A stretch of DNA of 25,472 nt from contig CAMBHH010000021.1 in NCBI GenBank assembly GCA_945866505.1, positions 1 to 25,472 on the forward strand, written 5' to 3'. The notes under the pieces were generated by a model. The model was not told where the DNA came from and searched no databases. It saw only the letters and a list, made by a program, of their open reading frames with translations. Position 1 is the first letter of the stretch; each line of letters opens with the position of its first letter. Below, in pieces: positions 8,753 to 17,453 of the stretch. Source of the DNA: Flavobacterium psychrophilum (GTDB lineage Bacteria > Bacteroidota > Bacteroidia > Flavobacteriales > Flavobacteriaceae). Made by a program: the position numbers and the translations under genes.

Positions 8753-11700
8753 TTAGAAAATATATCTGATACCAAATTGCGCTTGCCATCTTGAAGCTAA
8801 ACTAGCGTCATAGCTAAATGTTTTGGTCTGACTACCGTTAAAGGTATAGGTTGGAATTTTCGTAGTTTGATCCACAGTTACACCAATTGGTTGAACACTG
8901 TTAGGTTGTTGAATTAAACCCCAATCAGAATTTAATAAATTACCAAGATTTAATACATCAAGACTCAATTGAATGGTATTTACTTTTTTTGAAGCACCTA
9001 CTTTAAAGTTATAATCTTGCAAGAATTTGAAATCCCATTTTCCTCTCCAAGGTGCTAAGGCGCCGTAACGTTCAGCATATTGACCTCTTCTTTCACTTAA
9101 ATAATCATCCTGATTAATGTAGTTGTCAAATGCTGCTCCTTGACCAGCACCAGAAAAAGTCATTGTAGCAATCTCAGCAGTTGTTGGGATATAAATTAAG
9201 TCATTTCCAAATGCTCCATCATTATTAACATCACCACCATATGTGTAGTTAAAACGTCCTCCTTGAGCATATTCAAAGAAAGTTGACACTGTTGTTGCCC
9301 ACTTACCATCAGTTCCGTATTTCCATTTTTTAGAACCTACACCAATGAAACGGTGCGTATCTCCATATTTAGAATTAGAAAGTACATCACTATTGACATT
9401 TCCTAAAGCAGGATTAAAATTGAATGCATCTCCTGTAATCTCAGCTTCGATTGAATTAACATCCATTGATTTCAAATAGTTGTATGCAACGCTGGCAAAC
9501 AGTCCATTATTAAACGTTTTTTGAAGTTTTACCGAAGTATTAAATGCACTTCCTTTGTTAGAATTAGTTAATACATATGCGTGAGAATCTGCAGGGAATC
9601 CAAAATCAGTCCAAACACCTTTATCACTTGCAGCATATATTGGTCTATCATCTGCACCTACTAATTTGCTAGTTGGTGTTTTCAATCCCCAATCCTGAAC
9701 ATGTACTGCATTTAAATCTTTATTATAGGACATATCAACAGTCAAAATATAGTCTCCTTTAAATTTATGATCCAAGCCTAAACTTGTTCTCCAAACTTGA
9801 GGGAATTTAAAATCAGTATCAACGACTTGGTAGAAAAATGGATCAATTCCACTTACTTGATTTCCAATCCATACAAATGGCAATCTTCCGGTAAAAATAC
9901 CTGTTCCACCACGTAATTGAGTTGTTTTGTCACCATTAGCATCCCAATTGAAACCAACTCTAGGAGACCACAATAGAGCATTTCCTGGTAATACTGTTGA
10001 GTCTAGATTCACAGTACTTCCGTCTTTAGGATCATAATAATTGATTCCTGGAAGATATCCTTCTGAGTTATCGGTATCAATAAATTTTTGAATGTTTTCC
10101 GCTGTATTAAAATATAATGGCTTATCGGCTCTTAATCCATAGGTCAATTTAAAATTATCATTTAAATTCCATTCATCTTGGGCATAAAAAGCCAATTGTC
10201 CCACAGTTGTTTCAGATAAATTCCAACCTCCGTTAGTTCCTGCTTCAAAACTGTTTCTGGCATTAAATGTTGCTTGAGCGCTGGCAAATTGATCTGCATA
10301 GAACCCATTATTTATTTTTTCGGTAAATTGATCTAAAGTAACACTATTGAAAACTTCAAAACCATATCCTTTTAAGTTGAATGAATTTTTGAAGATAAAT
10401 TTTTCAAAAGAAAAACCAGCCGTAAAAGTATGGTTTCCTCGAACAATGTTCAAATTATCGGTGATTTGCAGTACTTTTTGATCCAATCTGTTATTGATAG
10501 AAAAAGGCTCGTGTCCAGCAATAATATATGGTGAACCGTCTTTTGTTATACTAATAACCGGCGCTGGAGCAGAAAAAGGATTTCTAAAATCATTAAAATG
10601 AGTATAACCTGCTTGCAATTTATTAGAAATAGTTTCCGTAAACTTAGAATTCAATTCAACTAAAAAAGAACTAATTTGGTTGTTGATTTCATAACCTGAG
10701 TTTTCAAACTGCATTGTATTGTTATCTGGTCCTCTACGACGAATAGCTGTTGGGTGCGCAGGCTTATCTTTAGATGCATCTAAAAAGTTATAAATGAACG
10801 CTAACTTGTGATTATCGCTAATATTCCAATCAAACTTTACAATTCCTTTACTAGAATTTGAATAATGAGTAAAACCTTGGTAAGCACCTGAATTGTATCC
10901 AAGTTTACCCAATTCGGTAGAAACATACATTAAATCTGTTGCTAAAACTCTAGATTCATTTACACCTGTTGTACTATTTCCATCATTAGCAACAACATTT
11001 GAACCTGAATCACTACGTTGATCAATTTCATAATTAGCAAAAAAGAATAATTTATTTTTTAGTATTGGTCCACCAACACTAAAACCAGCTTGAGTTTGCT
11101 CTAAATTTGGAACGACAATGTCTTGACCTTTAACTCTATTTCCGGTCATAGCGTCATTTCTAAAATATCCGTAAGCAGTTCCGTGAAATTCATTTGTACC
11201 TGATTTTGTTACTGCATTTACAGAAGCACCTGTAAAGCCAGATAAAGTAACATCATAAGGAGCCACTGCTACTTGGATTTGTTCAATTGCATCTAATGAA
11301 ATTGGCTGTGCCCCTGTTTGCCCACCTGGAGTAGCAGCATCTAATCCGAAAGGATTGTTGAAAATTGCTCCATTCAAAGAATAGTTGTTGTATTGATCAT
11401 TTCTACCACCAAATGAACCTCCACTAGCAGAAGGCTCTAATCGTGTAAAATCTTCAGCAGATCTCGATATAGAAGGCAAAGTAGACAATTCTTTTCTACC
11501 AATAGTTGTTTCAGCACCAGTTCGCCCACTTCCAAACACTTTGCTTTTTGAAGTTACTTTAACTTCATTTAAGCTTTGACTTTCACTAACCAAAACAAAT
11601 TCAAGTGCGGAAGTTTTTCCTAATTCAAGAAATACATCAGTAATTTCCTGAGTTTGATATCCTACAAAAGTTGCAGTCACTTTATAAGGTCCACCAATTT

Positions 11701-11908
11701 TCATATTTAACATACTAAAACGCCCATCAGCATTCGAAACTGTCGAATATTTCGTCCCTGTAGGAGTATGTATCGCCAAAACTGTAGCTGCTGGCAAAAA
11801 TTCATTATTGCTACTTTTTACAGTACCTTTAATGTTTGAGGTGGTAGTTTGCGCAATTGTAGCCTGAAGGCCAATTGCAAAAAACAATAGTGTAAAAATT
11901 TTTCTCAT
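8753..11908 (-). CDS. Oar-like TonB-dependent outer membrane receptor
   Basis: 1051 aa from the ATG at 11906-11908. The frame continues 15 codons further upstream, but that extension would overlap the promoter and the signal peptide MRKIFTLLFFAIGLQATIAQ begins at the inner ATG. Domain order: signal peptide; carboxypeptidase-regulatory-like beta-sandwich (about 22-105 of the mature-start numbering, ending near YQTQEITD); plug domain with SISRSAEDFTRLEPSASGG, FGGRNDQYNNYSLNGA and TGASVNAVTKSGTNEFHG, characteristic of the Oar group; then a long 22-strand-type barrel ending in a terminal aromatic (FGIRYIF), the BAM recognition signal. There is no SusD partner, so it is not a polysaccharide-utilisation pair and its ligand is unknown. 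It is a single-gene unit with its own promoter and terminator. Confidence 0.92.
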   Translation of the reverse strand: MRKIFTLLFFAIGLQATIAQTTTSNIKGTVKSSNNEFLPAATVLAIHTPTGTKYSTVSNADGRFSMLNMKIGGPYKVTATFVGYQTQEITDVFLELGKTSALEFVLVSESQSLNEVKVTSKSKVFGSGRTGAETTIGRKELSTLPSISRSAEDFTRLEPSASGGSFGGRNDQYNNYSLNGAIFNNPFGLDAATPGGQTGAQPISLDAIEQIQVAVAPYDVTLSGFTGASVNAVTKSGTNEFHGTAYGYFRNDAMTGNRVKGQDIVVPNLEQTQAGFSVGGPILKNKLFFFANYEIDQRSDSGSNVVANDGNSTTGVNESRVLATDLMYVSTELGKLGYNSGAYQGFTHYSNSSKGIVKFDWNISDNHKLAFIYNFLDASKDKPAHPTAIRRRGPDNNTMQFENSGYEINNQISSFLVELNSKFTETISNKLQAGYTHFNDFRNPFSAPAPVISITKDGSPYIIAGHEPFSINNRLDQKVLQITDNLNIVRGNHTFTAGFSFEKFIFKNSFNLKGYGFEVFNSVTLDQFTEKINNGFYADQFASAQATFNARNSFEAGTNGGWNLSETTVGQLAFYAQDEWNLNDNFKLTYGLRADKPLYFNTAENIQKFIDTDNSEGYLPGINYYDPKDGSTVNLDSTVLPGNALLWSPRVGFNWDANGDKTTQLRGGTGIFTGRLPFVWIGNQVSGIDPFFYQVVDTDFKFPQVWRTSLGLDHKFKGDYILTVDMSYNKDLNAVHVQDWGLKTPTSKLVGADDRPIYAASDKGVWTDFGFPADSHAYVLTNSNKGSAFNTSVKLQKTFNNGLFASVAYNYLKSMDVNSIEAEITGDAFNFNPALGNVNSDVLSNSKYGDTHRFIGVGSKKWKYGTDGKWATTVSTFFEYAQGGRFNYTYGGDVNNDGAFGNDLIYIPTTAEIATMTFSGAGQGAAFDNYINQDDYLSERRGQYAERYGALAPWRGKWDFKFLQDYNFKVGASKKVNTIQLSLDVLNLGNLLNSDWGLIQQPNSVQPIGVTVDQTTKIPTYTFNGSQTKTFSYDASLASRWQAQFGIRYIF

Positions 11909-11929
11909 ATTTTTTGATTTAAGTTTCGG

Positions 11930-11957
11930 CAAAATTAGCCAAAAAAAAATCACTCAA
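11930..11957 (-). promoter_or_regulatory. Promoter of the Oar-like receptor gene
   Basis: The minus-strand -7 element TAATTTTG (11930-11937) is a perfect TAnnTTTG, with TTG (11955-11957) 17 nt upstream. The leader to the ATG at 11908 is about 15 nt. The -33 TTTG lies in the loop of the upstream terminator hairpin, so promoter and terminator overlap. Confidence 0.7.
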
Positions 11958-11969
11958 AGAGTGATTTTT
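11941..11969 (-). terminator. Intrinsic terminator of the rpsF-rpsR-rplI operon
   Basis: A perfect 11-bp stem (11945-11955 with 11959-11969) and a 3-nt loop are followed on the minus strand by a T run. It lies 31 nt after the rplI stop. Its sequence also contains the -33 element of the next gene's promoter. Confidence 0.9.
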
Positions 11970-12000
11970 CATAATTTATTAACAAAGAGTTAACAAACTG

Positions 12001-12441
12001 TTATTTTTCAGCAATAATTTCGTAAGGTAATTCAACTACTACATCTCTGTGTAATCTGATACTTGCAGCATATTTACCTGTACGTTTTACAATACCACTA
12101 GTGATAAACTTTCTATCAATTGCTTGACCTGCTTTGTCCAAAGCTTCAGCAATATCAATATTTGTGATAGATCCAAAAAGCTTTTCTCCACCTGCTTTTG
12201 CAGAAATTTTAATTTCTAATGCTTTCAATGTTTCAGCCAAAGCTTTTGCATCGTTAACCACCTTAGCTTCTTTGTGAGCTCTTTGTTTTAGATTTTCAGC
12301 TAACACTTTCTTTGCAGAAGGAGTTGCCAATAGCCCGTGACCTTGTGGAATCAAAAAGTTACGACCGTAACCATTTTTAACATTTACCACATCATCTTTA
12401 AAGCCTAAATTTTGAACGTCTTTTTTTAATATAATTTCCAT
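12001..12441 (-). CDS. rplI: 50S ribosomal protein L9
   Basis: 146 aa, normal L9 length. The N-terminal RNA-binding domain is clear: MEIILKKDVQNLGFKDDVVNVKNGYGRNFLIPQGHGLLAT, with the diagnostic G-x-GRN-(F/Y)LIP motif at about 25-33. A long connecting helix and the C-terminal domain (KLFGSITNIDIAEAL, HRDVVVELPYEI) follow. L9 binds 23S rRNA near the base of the L1 stalk. It is last in rpsF > rpsR > rplI. A purine-rich AAGGA lies just upstream of the start, a more SD-like signal than its neighbours show. A GC-rich hairpin sits in the 66 nt gap to rpsR, and a strong terminator follows. Confidence 0.97.
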   Translation of the reverse strand: MEIILKKDVQNLGFKDDVVNVKNGYGRNFLIPQGHGLLATPSAKKVLAENLKQRAHKEAKVVNDAKALAETLKALEIKISAKAGGEKLFGSITNIDIAEALDKAGQAIDRKFITSGIVKRTGKYAASIRLHRDVVVELPYEIIAEK

Positions 12442-12465
12442 GTTGTTGTCCTTTTGTTATTAGAA

Positions 12466-12490
12466 GTTAGCCCGCCTTTGGCGAGGCAAC
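12466..12490 (-). other. GC-rich hairpin between rpsR and rplI
   Basis: On the minus strand GTTGCCTCGCC pairs with GGCGGGCTAAC around an AAA loop (10 pairs including G-T, one C-C mismatch). It is sharply more GC-rich than its surroundings and has no following T run, so it is not an ordinary terminator. It could tune rplI translation, mark a processing site, or be a dispersed repeat. Confidence 0.5.
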
Positions 12491-12507
12491 AACTGATTTT
12501 TTATTTA

Positions 12508-12804
12508 TTATTTTAGCAAATCGGCCACGTATGGCATTAATGCTAAGTGACGTGCTCTCTTCACAGCTACAGACACTTTTCTTTGATATTTCAATGATGT
12601 TCCAGTCAAACGACGAGGAAGTATTTTTCCTTGCTCATTTACAAATTTCAATAAGAAATCAGCATCTTTATAATCAATATATTTGATACCTGATTTTTTG
12701 AAACGACAATACTTTTTAGTTTTGTTTGTTTCTATGTTCAAAGGAGTAAGATATCTGATATCTCCGTCTTTTTTTCCTGAAGCAGATTGTTGTAATGTTG
12801 CCAT
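12508..12804 (-). CDS. rpsR: 30S ribosomal protein S18
   Basis: 98 aa. The conserved S18 body reads [26 protein letters not shown], then [35 protein letters not shown], with the hallmark ILPRR-TG-S-K-QR-V--A-KRAR-LALLP pattern. S18 pairs with S6 on the platform of the small subunit. The gene sits 5 nt after rpsF, consistent with equal production of the two partners. The N-terminal 20 residues ([20 protein letters not shown]) are the usual variable extension in Bacteroidota. Confidence 0.97.
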   Translation of the reverse strand: MATLQQSASGKKDGDIRYLTPLNIETNKTKKYCRFKKSGIKYIDYKDADFLLKFVNEQGKILPRRLTGTSLKYQRKVSVAVKRARHLALMPYVADLLK

Positions 12805-12809
12805 AATAA

Positions 12810-13151
12810 TTAAGCTTTTGTAGATTTAAGTTTCGCTCTTCTTCTTTCAGCCCAAGAGATTGCATGTTTATCAAGGCTTACAGTCAAGAAACGCATTACT
12901 CTTTCGTCACGTCTAAATTCAGTTTCAAAAGCAAGTAGGACTTCTCCTTCTACTTTGAATTCAAATAAGTGGTAGAAGCCACTTTTTTTGTTTTGGATTT
13001 CATAGGCCATTTTTTTTAGACCCCAATCCTCTTTCGACACCATTTCTGCTCCTCTGCTTGTAAGAAAATCTTCAAATTTGCTTACTGTTTCCTTTACCTG
13101 AACTTCAGATAAAACGGGATTTAAAATGAAAACAGTTTCATAATGATTCAT
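12810..13151 (-). CDS. rpsF: 30S ribosomal protein S6
   Basis: 113 aa with the ferredoxin-like S6 fold: [42 protein letters not shown], and [21 protein letters not shown] strands with RRDE-VMR-L typical of S6. It is the first gene of rpsF-rpsR-rplI, behind a strong promoter. Transcription should begin about 25 nt before the ATG, leaving no room for the S6:S18-binding leader structure known in many bacteria, so feedback control, if present, must work elsewhere, possibly at the hairpin before rplI (inference). Confidence 0.97.
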   Translation of the reverse strand: MNHYETVFILNPVLSEVQVKETVSKFEDFLTSRGAEMVSKEDWGLKKMAYEIQNKKSGFYHLFEFKVEGEVLLAFETEFRRDERVMRFLTVSLDKHAISWAERRRAKLKSTKA

Positions 13152-13182
13152 AAATTATTGTTTGTATTTGTTAAATTGGCTG

Positions 13183-13212
13183 CAAAAGTAATCTTTTATT
13201 TCTAATATACAA
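13183..13212 (-). promoter_or_regulatory. Promoter of the rpsF-rpsR-rplI operon
   Basis: Minus-strand TACTTTTG (13183-13190) followed by CAGCC is a classic Flavobacterium -7 box, with TTG (13210-13212, in TTTG) 19 nt upstream. The rpsF start is about 30 nt downstream. This is the best promoter match in the window. Confidence 0.8.
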
Positions 13213-13319
13213 ATAAAACTAAGCTTTAATCGTCATAAGGTTAAAAAAGTCGATAAAATTAGGTTGTTTGAATTTCATATATTACTTTTACTATACCGAA
13301 TCTTTATGTCAACAAATAT

Positions 13320-14015
13320 ATGAAACTAAATTGTGTTGTGGTAGATGATAGTTCCATTCAGAGAATGATTATCACGAAGTTAGTAAATAATCACCCCAAT
13401 CTACATTTAATTGGAGATTTTTCTAACGCAATAGAAGCAAAAGGATGTATGACTATTCACGATGTGGACTTAATCTTTTTGGATATTGAGATGCCAGTTA
13501 TAAGTGGTTTCGCTTTTTTGGATGGTTTAAAAATTAAACCGCAAATTATTTTTATCACCTCCAAGGCAGAGTATGCTGTAAAGGCTTTTGATTATGATGC
13601 GACGGATTATCTACAAAAACCTATTGCAGTAGAGCGATTTAATGCTTCTGTTAAAAGAGCCTTGGATTTGCATTTGCTAAAATCAGAAATTCAAGATGAA
13701 GATGGTGATCATATTTTCATTAAAAGCAATCTAAAAAAACTAAAAATTTTTACTTCTAAAATAAAATGGATTGAAGCTTTTGGTGATTATGTAAAAGTAG
13801 TGACTGAGGATGATAGCAATTTAGTACTTTCAACAATGAAATCTTTCGAAAAAGATCTTCCAAAAGATAAATTTGTTAGAGTGCACAAATCATACATTAT
13901 CAATATTGATAAAGTGGAACGCTTTAACAGTAGATTTGCTGAAATTGGAAGCACAAAAATTCCTTTAAGCCGTCATAAAAAAGAAGATTTAGTGAAAGCC
14001 TTGTCAATTAACTAA
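13320..14015 (+). CDS. LytTR-family response regulator (orphan)
   Basis: 231 aa two-domain regulator. The receiver (1-120) has the acidic pair VVDD (Asp9, Asp10), the phosphorylatable Asp55 in LIFLDIEMP, the switch Thr80 in IFITSK and Lys100 in YLQKP. The C-terminal LytTR DNA-binding domain (about 130-228) shows IFIKSNLKKLKI, IKWIEAFGDYVKVVT, FVRVHKSYIINIDKV and a final PLSRHKK-. It should activate or repress promoters with paired direct repeats when phosphorylated, but no histidine kinase is nearby, so its partner is elsewhere. It diverges from rpsF with a 168 nt gap in which I see no exact TAnnTTTG for the plus strand. Its stop overlaps the end of priA by 4 nt on the opposite strand. Confidence 0.93.
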   Translation: MKLNCVVVDDSSIQRMIITKLVNNHPNLHLIGDFSNAIEAKGCMTIHDVDLIFLDIEMPVISGFAFLDGLKIKPQIIFITSKAEYAVKAFDYDATDYLQKPIAVERFNASVKRALDLHLLKSEIQDEDGDHIFIKSNLKKLKIFTSKIKWIEAFGDYVKVVTEDDSNLVLSTMKSFEKDLPKDKFVRVHKSYIINIDKVERFNSRFAEIGSTKIPLSRHKKEDLVKALSIN

Positions 14016-16462
14016 TAAAAATCAACATTCACAGAAACTTTTATTGATCGGTATTGTGAAACAACATCAAAACTATTTAGTATTTTCTGGATAGTTTTTT
14101 TTGTGCCTTGCAAGGACTGGTTGGTCGGAATTTTTACCACTATAGTCCTAATGTATTCGTTCCTAATTCTTGAAATTGGTGGTTCTTCTGGGCCAAGAAC
14201 TGGAATAGTAAAATTCTGTTGCATCACCTGATACAACCACATCGAACCGTCTTTGAGTTTGTCGAAATCTCGGTGTTTCAAGGTTAGCTTTATCAGTTTA
14301 AAATAAGGAGGATATTTATAAATTTGCCTTTCGTACAATTGTTCCTTAAACATTCCTATATAGTTATTGTGAACCACTTGCTGAATTGTATTGTGATCTG
14401 GGTTGTAAGTCTGAATAATTACTTTTCCCTGTTTTTCCGAACGTCCTGAGCGGCCAGAAACCTGAGTCATCATTTGGAAACTTCTTTCAAAAGCTCTGAA
14501 ATCAGGATGATACAACATATTATCGGCGTTCATTATCCCCACCAAACTTACGTTATCAAAATCTAAACCCTTGGCTAGCATTTGAGTTCCTACTAGAATT
14601 TCCACTTCACGATTTTTGAAACTATCAATAATTTTTTCGAACCCAAATTTCCCGCGAGTCGTATCTTGATCCATTCGACCAACTTTTGCATTTGGAAATA
14701 GTTCAATTAATTCTTGCTGAATTTGCTCGGTTCCAAAACCTTTTGTGGTCAGATGAACACTAGTGCAAGAATGACAATTAGTTGGTTTTGCCATAGAATA
14801 ACCGCAATAATGACAACGCAATTGATTTTTATGTTTATGATAAGTCAAACTCACATCGCATTGTGGACACTGCGGAACGTGACCACAAGTCAAACATTCG
14901 ATAATAGGCGAATAACCCCTGCGATTTTGAAACAAAATAACTTGCTCACCCAATGACAACGCATTGGTGATTTCCTGAATCAAAGTATCACTAAAATGTC
15001 CCGACATTTTTTTTCGGAAGTATTTGTCTTTCAAGTCCACCAATTCGATTTCTGGCATTTTGACATTGCCATATCTTTTTGAAATTTCGACTAAACCATA
15101 TTTCCCAGATTGCGCATTAAAATAGGTTTCGATACTTGGCGTAGCCGAACCTAAGAGTACTTTTGCTTTATGGCTGTTTGCCAAAACTATAGAAGTATCT
15201 CTGGCATGATACCTTGGAGAAGGATCCACTTGTTTGAAGGTTTGCTCGTGTTCTTCATCTACAATTACCAATCTCAAGTTGGAAAAAGGCAAAAACAAAG
15301 CCGACCTTGCGCCGATGACAATTTGGGCTTTGGGCGATTGCTCTAAAACTTGTTGCCAGACTTCTACCCTTTCGTTGTTACTGTATTTTGAATGAAAAAC
15401 GGCTACTTTATTCCCAAAATAATCTCGTAATCTTCGCACCAATTGGGTTGTTAAGGCAATTTCGGGCAGTAAATAAAGAATTTGCTTTTCTTCCTTTATA
15501 TACTGTTCAATAAGTTTGATGTAGATTTCGGTTTTTCCGCTCGATGTTACACCGTGCAAAAGACAAACTTCTTTTTGAACAAAACTTTGCTTTATTTCTT
15601 CGAAAGCCGCTTGCTGTGCTTCACTTAATTGAAGTTGTTTCTCTTTGGTTTTTCCTGAAAAATTAACACGATCTTCTTGTATGTAATATTCTTCGAAAAT
15701 TTCTTTATCGATTAATGCATTGACAATTGTTGAACTAGATTTAGCTGCTTCAACTAACCTTTTTACCGTAATTGGCTTTTTCTCTGAAGCACTCAATTGA
15801 AAATAACTTAAGACAAATTCCTTTTGTCTATTGGCATTTTTAAGTACTTCCAATAATTCGCCCAAGCTTTCATTTGAATCGTATTTGGAATGTAATTTTA
15901 CATATCGAATGAGTTTTGGCGTATACGTTTCTAGCATTTCTTCTTGGAGAATCAGAATATTTTTATCCATCAATTTTTGGATAACAGGAAAAATATTCTT
16001 TTTGTTCAAAATACTCATTATCTCCTGAACTTTCAAGGAACTTTGCTGTTGTAAGGCTTGATAAATCAAGAATTCATCATCTGAAAGCAGGCCTTCATCT
16101 ACGAAACCATCTTGTTTTTGAGAAATAATCGTTTCGCTTTCCAGCAAAAGTGCCGATGGCATTGCTCCACGATACACATCACCAATGGCACACATATAGT
16201 AGGAAGCAATCCACTGCCAATGGGCGATTTGGATTTCTGTAACAATGGGTTTTTCGTCAAGGATTTGGTGAATTTCCTTGGCATCGTATAAAGTAGGTTT
16301 GTTTTGGTGATTTTCTATAACTAGAGCTGTGTAGATCTTACTTTTGCCGAAAGGGACTGCCACCCGCATTCCTTTTCTAATATAATTGTACTCGGCTTCT
16401 GAAACGCTGTAGGTAAACGTCTTAGGAAGGGAAAGTGGCAAAATTACTTCAATGAAATGCAT
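14012..16462 (-). CDS. priA: Primosomal protein N' (replication restart helicase PriA)
   Basis: 816 aa superfamily 2 helicase that reloads the replisome at stalled forks. Visible parts: N-terminal 3'-DNA-end-binding domain with FTYSV and GMRVAVPFG; Walker A GVTSSGKT (304-311); LLPEIALT; DEEH box (402-405); GSATPS (439-444); FQNRRGYSP (511-519); two zinc sites from eight Cys (523, 526, 532, 535, 550, 553, 563, 566); GTQMLAKGLDFDNVSLVG; and QVSGRSGR. It is longer than the E. coli enzyme (about 730 aa), the extra length lying in the winged-helix region before the helicase. It is 12 nt after yihY, so it probably ends a nadC-yihY-priA transcript. Its 3' end overlaps the LytTR gene by 4 nt, with no terminator visible between them. 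Confidence 0.97.
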   Translation of the reverse strand: MHFIEVILPLSLPKTFTYSVSEAEYNYIRKGMRVAVPFGKSKIYTALVIENHQNKPTLYDAKEIHQILDEKPIVTEIQIAHWQWIASYYMCAIGDVYRGAMPSALLLESETIISQKQDGFVDEGLLSDDEFLIYQALQQQSSLKVQEIMSILNKKNIFPVIQKLMDKNILILQEEMLETYTPKLIRYVKLHSKYDSNESLGELLEVLKNANRQKEFVLSYFQLSASEKKPITVKRLVEAAKSSSTIVNALIDKEIFEEYYIQEDRVNFSGKTKEKQLQLSEAQQAAFEEIKQSFVQKEVCLLHGVTSSGKTEIYIKLIEQYIKEEKQILYLLPEIALTTQLVRRLRDYFGNKVAVFHSKYSNNERVEVWQQVLEQSPKAQIVIGARSALFLPFSNLRLVIVDEEHEQTFKQVDPSPRYHARDTSIVLANSHKAKVLLGSATPSIETYFNAQSGKYGLVEISKRYGNVKMPEIELVDLKDKYFRKKMSGHFSDTLIQEITNALSLGEQVILFQNRRGYSPIIECLTCGHVPQCPQCDVSLTYHKHKNQLRCHYCGYSMAKPTNCHSCTSVHLTTKGFGTEQIQQELIELFPNAKVGRMDQDTTRGKFGFEKIIDSFKNREVEILVGTQMLAKGLDFDNVSLVGIMNADNMLYHPDFRAFERSFQMMTQVSGRSGRSEKQGKVIIQTYNPDHNTIQQVVHNNYIGMFKEQLYERQIYKYPPYFKLIKLTLKHRDFDKLKDGSMWLYQVMQQNFTIPVLGPEEPPISRIRNEYIRTIVVKIPTNQSLQGTKKTIQKILNSFDVVSQYRSIKVSVNVDFY

Positions 16463-16474
16463 TTTGGGTAAGAA

Positions 16475-17407
16475 TTATGTGTTGACTTTTGAATGTGCAA
16501 GCCTTAATTTACTTATTGTCGCATTCAATTCGAATCCGAGCAACAAAATAACACAGTTAATCCAAATGTAAAACATCATTATCAATAATGTTCCTATAGA
16601 ACCATACAATTCGTTGTATTTTGAAAATTTGATTACCCAAATTCCAAAAACATAGGAATCTAAAATTATTAGAATGGTCGTAAAAACCGAACCAATAGAT
16701 ATAAAAACACGTTCTTTATGCTGAGTTGTACCAAACTTAAAAAGCATAGAGTTTGTGAGCAAAATCATTAAAAGCACAAAAGCATATCGACCTAAAATAA
16801 TCAGTGGAATCCGATCGCTTAGTACATCCTGTATCATTGTTTGTTGAATAAAAACTTCAAAAACTACAATTATTGCAATAGTTGCCAATAACAGAAATGA
16901 CAATACTAATGACATTCCCAAAGCTACTAAATATTGATTAAGAAATCCTCTTTTAATAAGTACGTGCTTGGAGGATTCGAAACCACCCAAAATACCAGTC
17001 AATCCATTTGCCATAAGAAAAATGGAAAGCAAAAAACCTGTAGATAACAATCCTGAATGGCTATTATTGAGGATATCACTAATAATTTTATAAATAGCAT
17101 CATAGGTGTTTGGTGGTACTCCATCTTTGACAAATTGAAGGAAATCATCTTGAAATCCTTCGATGGGGATGTAAGGAATTAGATTCAAAATAAATAACGC
17201 AAAGGGAAACAATGCCATAAAAAAACTAAAAGCAATGGCGCTTGCGTGGTAAGTCAAACCTCCTTCTAGTATTCCAACAATATACAATTCTAATAAATCA
17301 TAAAAAGACAATCCGGCTAACCACGGCAGTTTAATCCGTTTTAGAGGACGAACTATGTTGCGTAGTATTGGAATTTTTTCTATTCTTTCTTCTATTTCTT
17401 TACTCAT
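16475..17407 (-). CDS. YihY/BrkB family inner-membrane protein
   Basis: 310 aa polytopic membrane protein with six hydrophobic segments, among them AIAFSFFMALFPFALFILNLIPYI, SLVLSFLLLATIAIIVVFEVF and LLIMMFYIWINCVILLLGFELNA. Family signatures are the early LTYHASAIAFSFF and the late YGSIGTLLIMMFYIW-, both typical of YihY/BrkB (formerly called ribonuclease BN, a name now considered wrong). Function is uncertain; some relatives have been proposed to be transporters. It lies 12 nt before priA. Its immediate 5' leader is made of the left heptamer array (from 6 nt before the ATG), which probably separates it from an ancestral neighbour nadC. Confidence 0.9.
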   Translation of the reverse strand: MSKEIEERIEKIPILRNIVRPLKRIKLPWLAGLSFYDLLELYIVGILEGGLTYHASAIAFSFFMALFPFALFILNLIPYIPIEGFQDDFLQFVKDGVPPNTYDAIYKIISDILNNSHSGLLSTGFLLSIFLMANGLTGILGGFESSKHVLIKRGFLNQYLVALGMSLVLSFLLLATIAIIVVFEVFIQQTMIQDVLSDRIPLIILGRYAFVLLMILLTNSMLFKFGTTQHKERVFISIGSVFTTILIILDSYVFGIWVIKFSKYNELYGSIGTLLIMMFYIWINCVILLLGFELNATISKLRLAHSKVNT

Positions 17408-17412
17408 TTCTT

Positions 17413-17447
17413 TAGGTGGCAGATTTCAGATTTCAGGCTGCAGTTTG
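17413..17447 (+). repeat. Left CAG-NNNN heptamer array
   Basis: YAG triplets occur at 17413 (TAG), 17420, 17427, 17434 and 17441 (all CAG), a strict 7-nt period. The units after the first are CAGATTT, a second CAGATTT, CAGGCTG and CAGTTTG. The outer end contains AGGTGGCAG (17414-17422), which is inverted exactly at 17906-17914. It forms the leader of yihY. Confidence 0.75.
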
Positions 17448-17453
17448 AAATAT

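Noticed and set aside
8753..11908. A SusC/SusD polysaccharide-utilisation locus
   Set aside because: There is no SusD-type lipoprotein or glycoside hydrolase beside either receptor, and the first is of the Oar type.
11909..11953. Upstream 15-codon extension of the Oar-like receptor
   Set aside because: It would overlap the promoter at 11930-11957 and place residues before a normal signal peptide.
13152..13182. S6:S18-binding leader in front of rpsF
   Set aside because: Only about 25 nt separate the expected transcription start and the ATG; no suitable structure fits.
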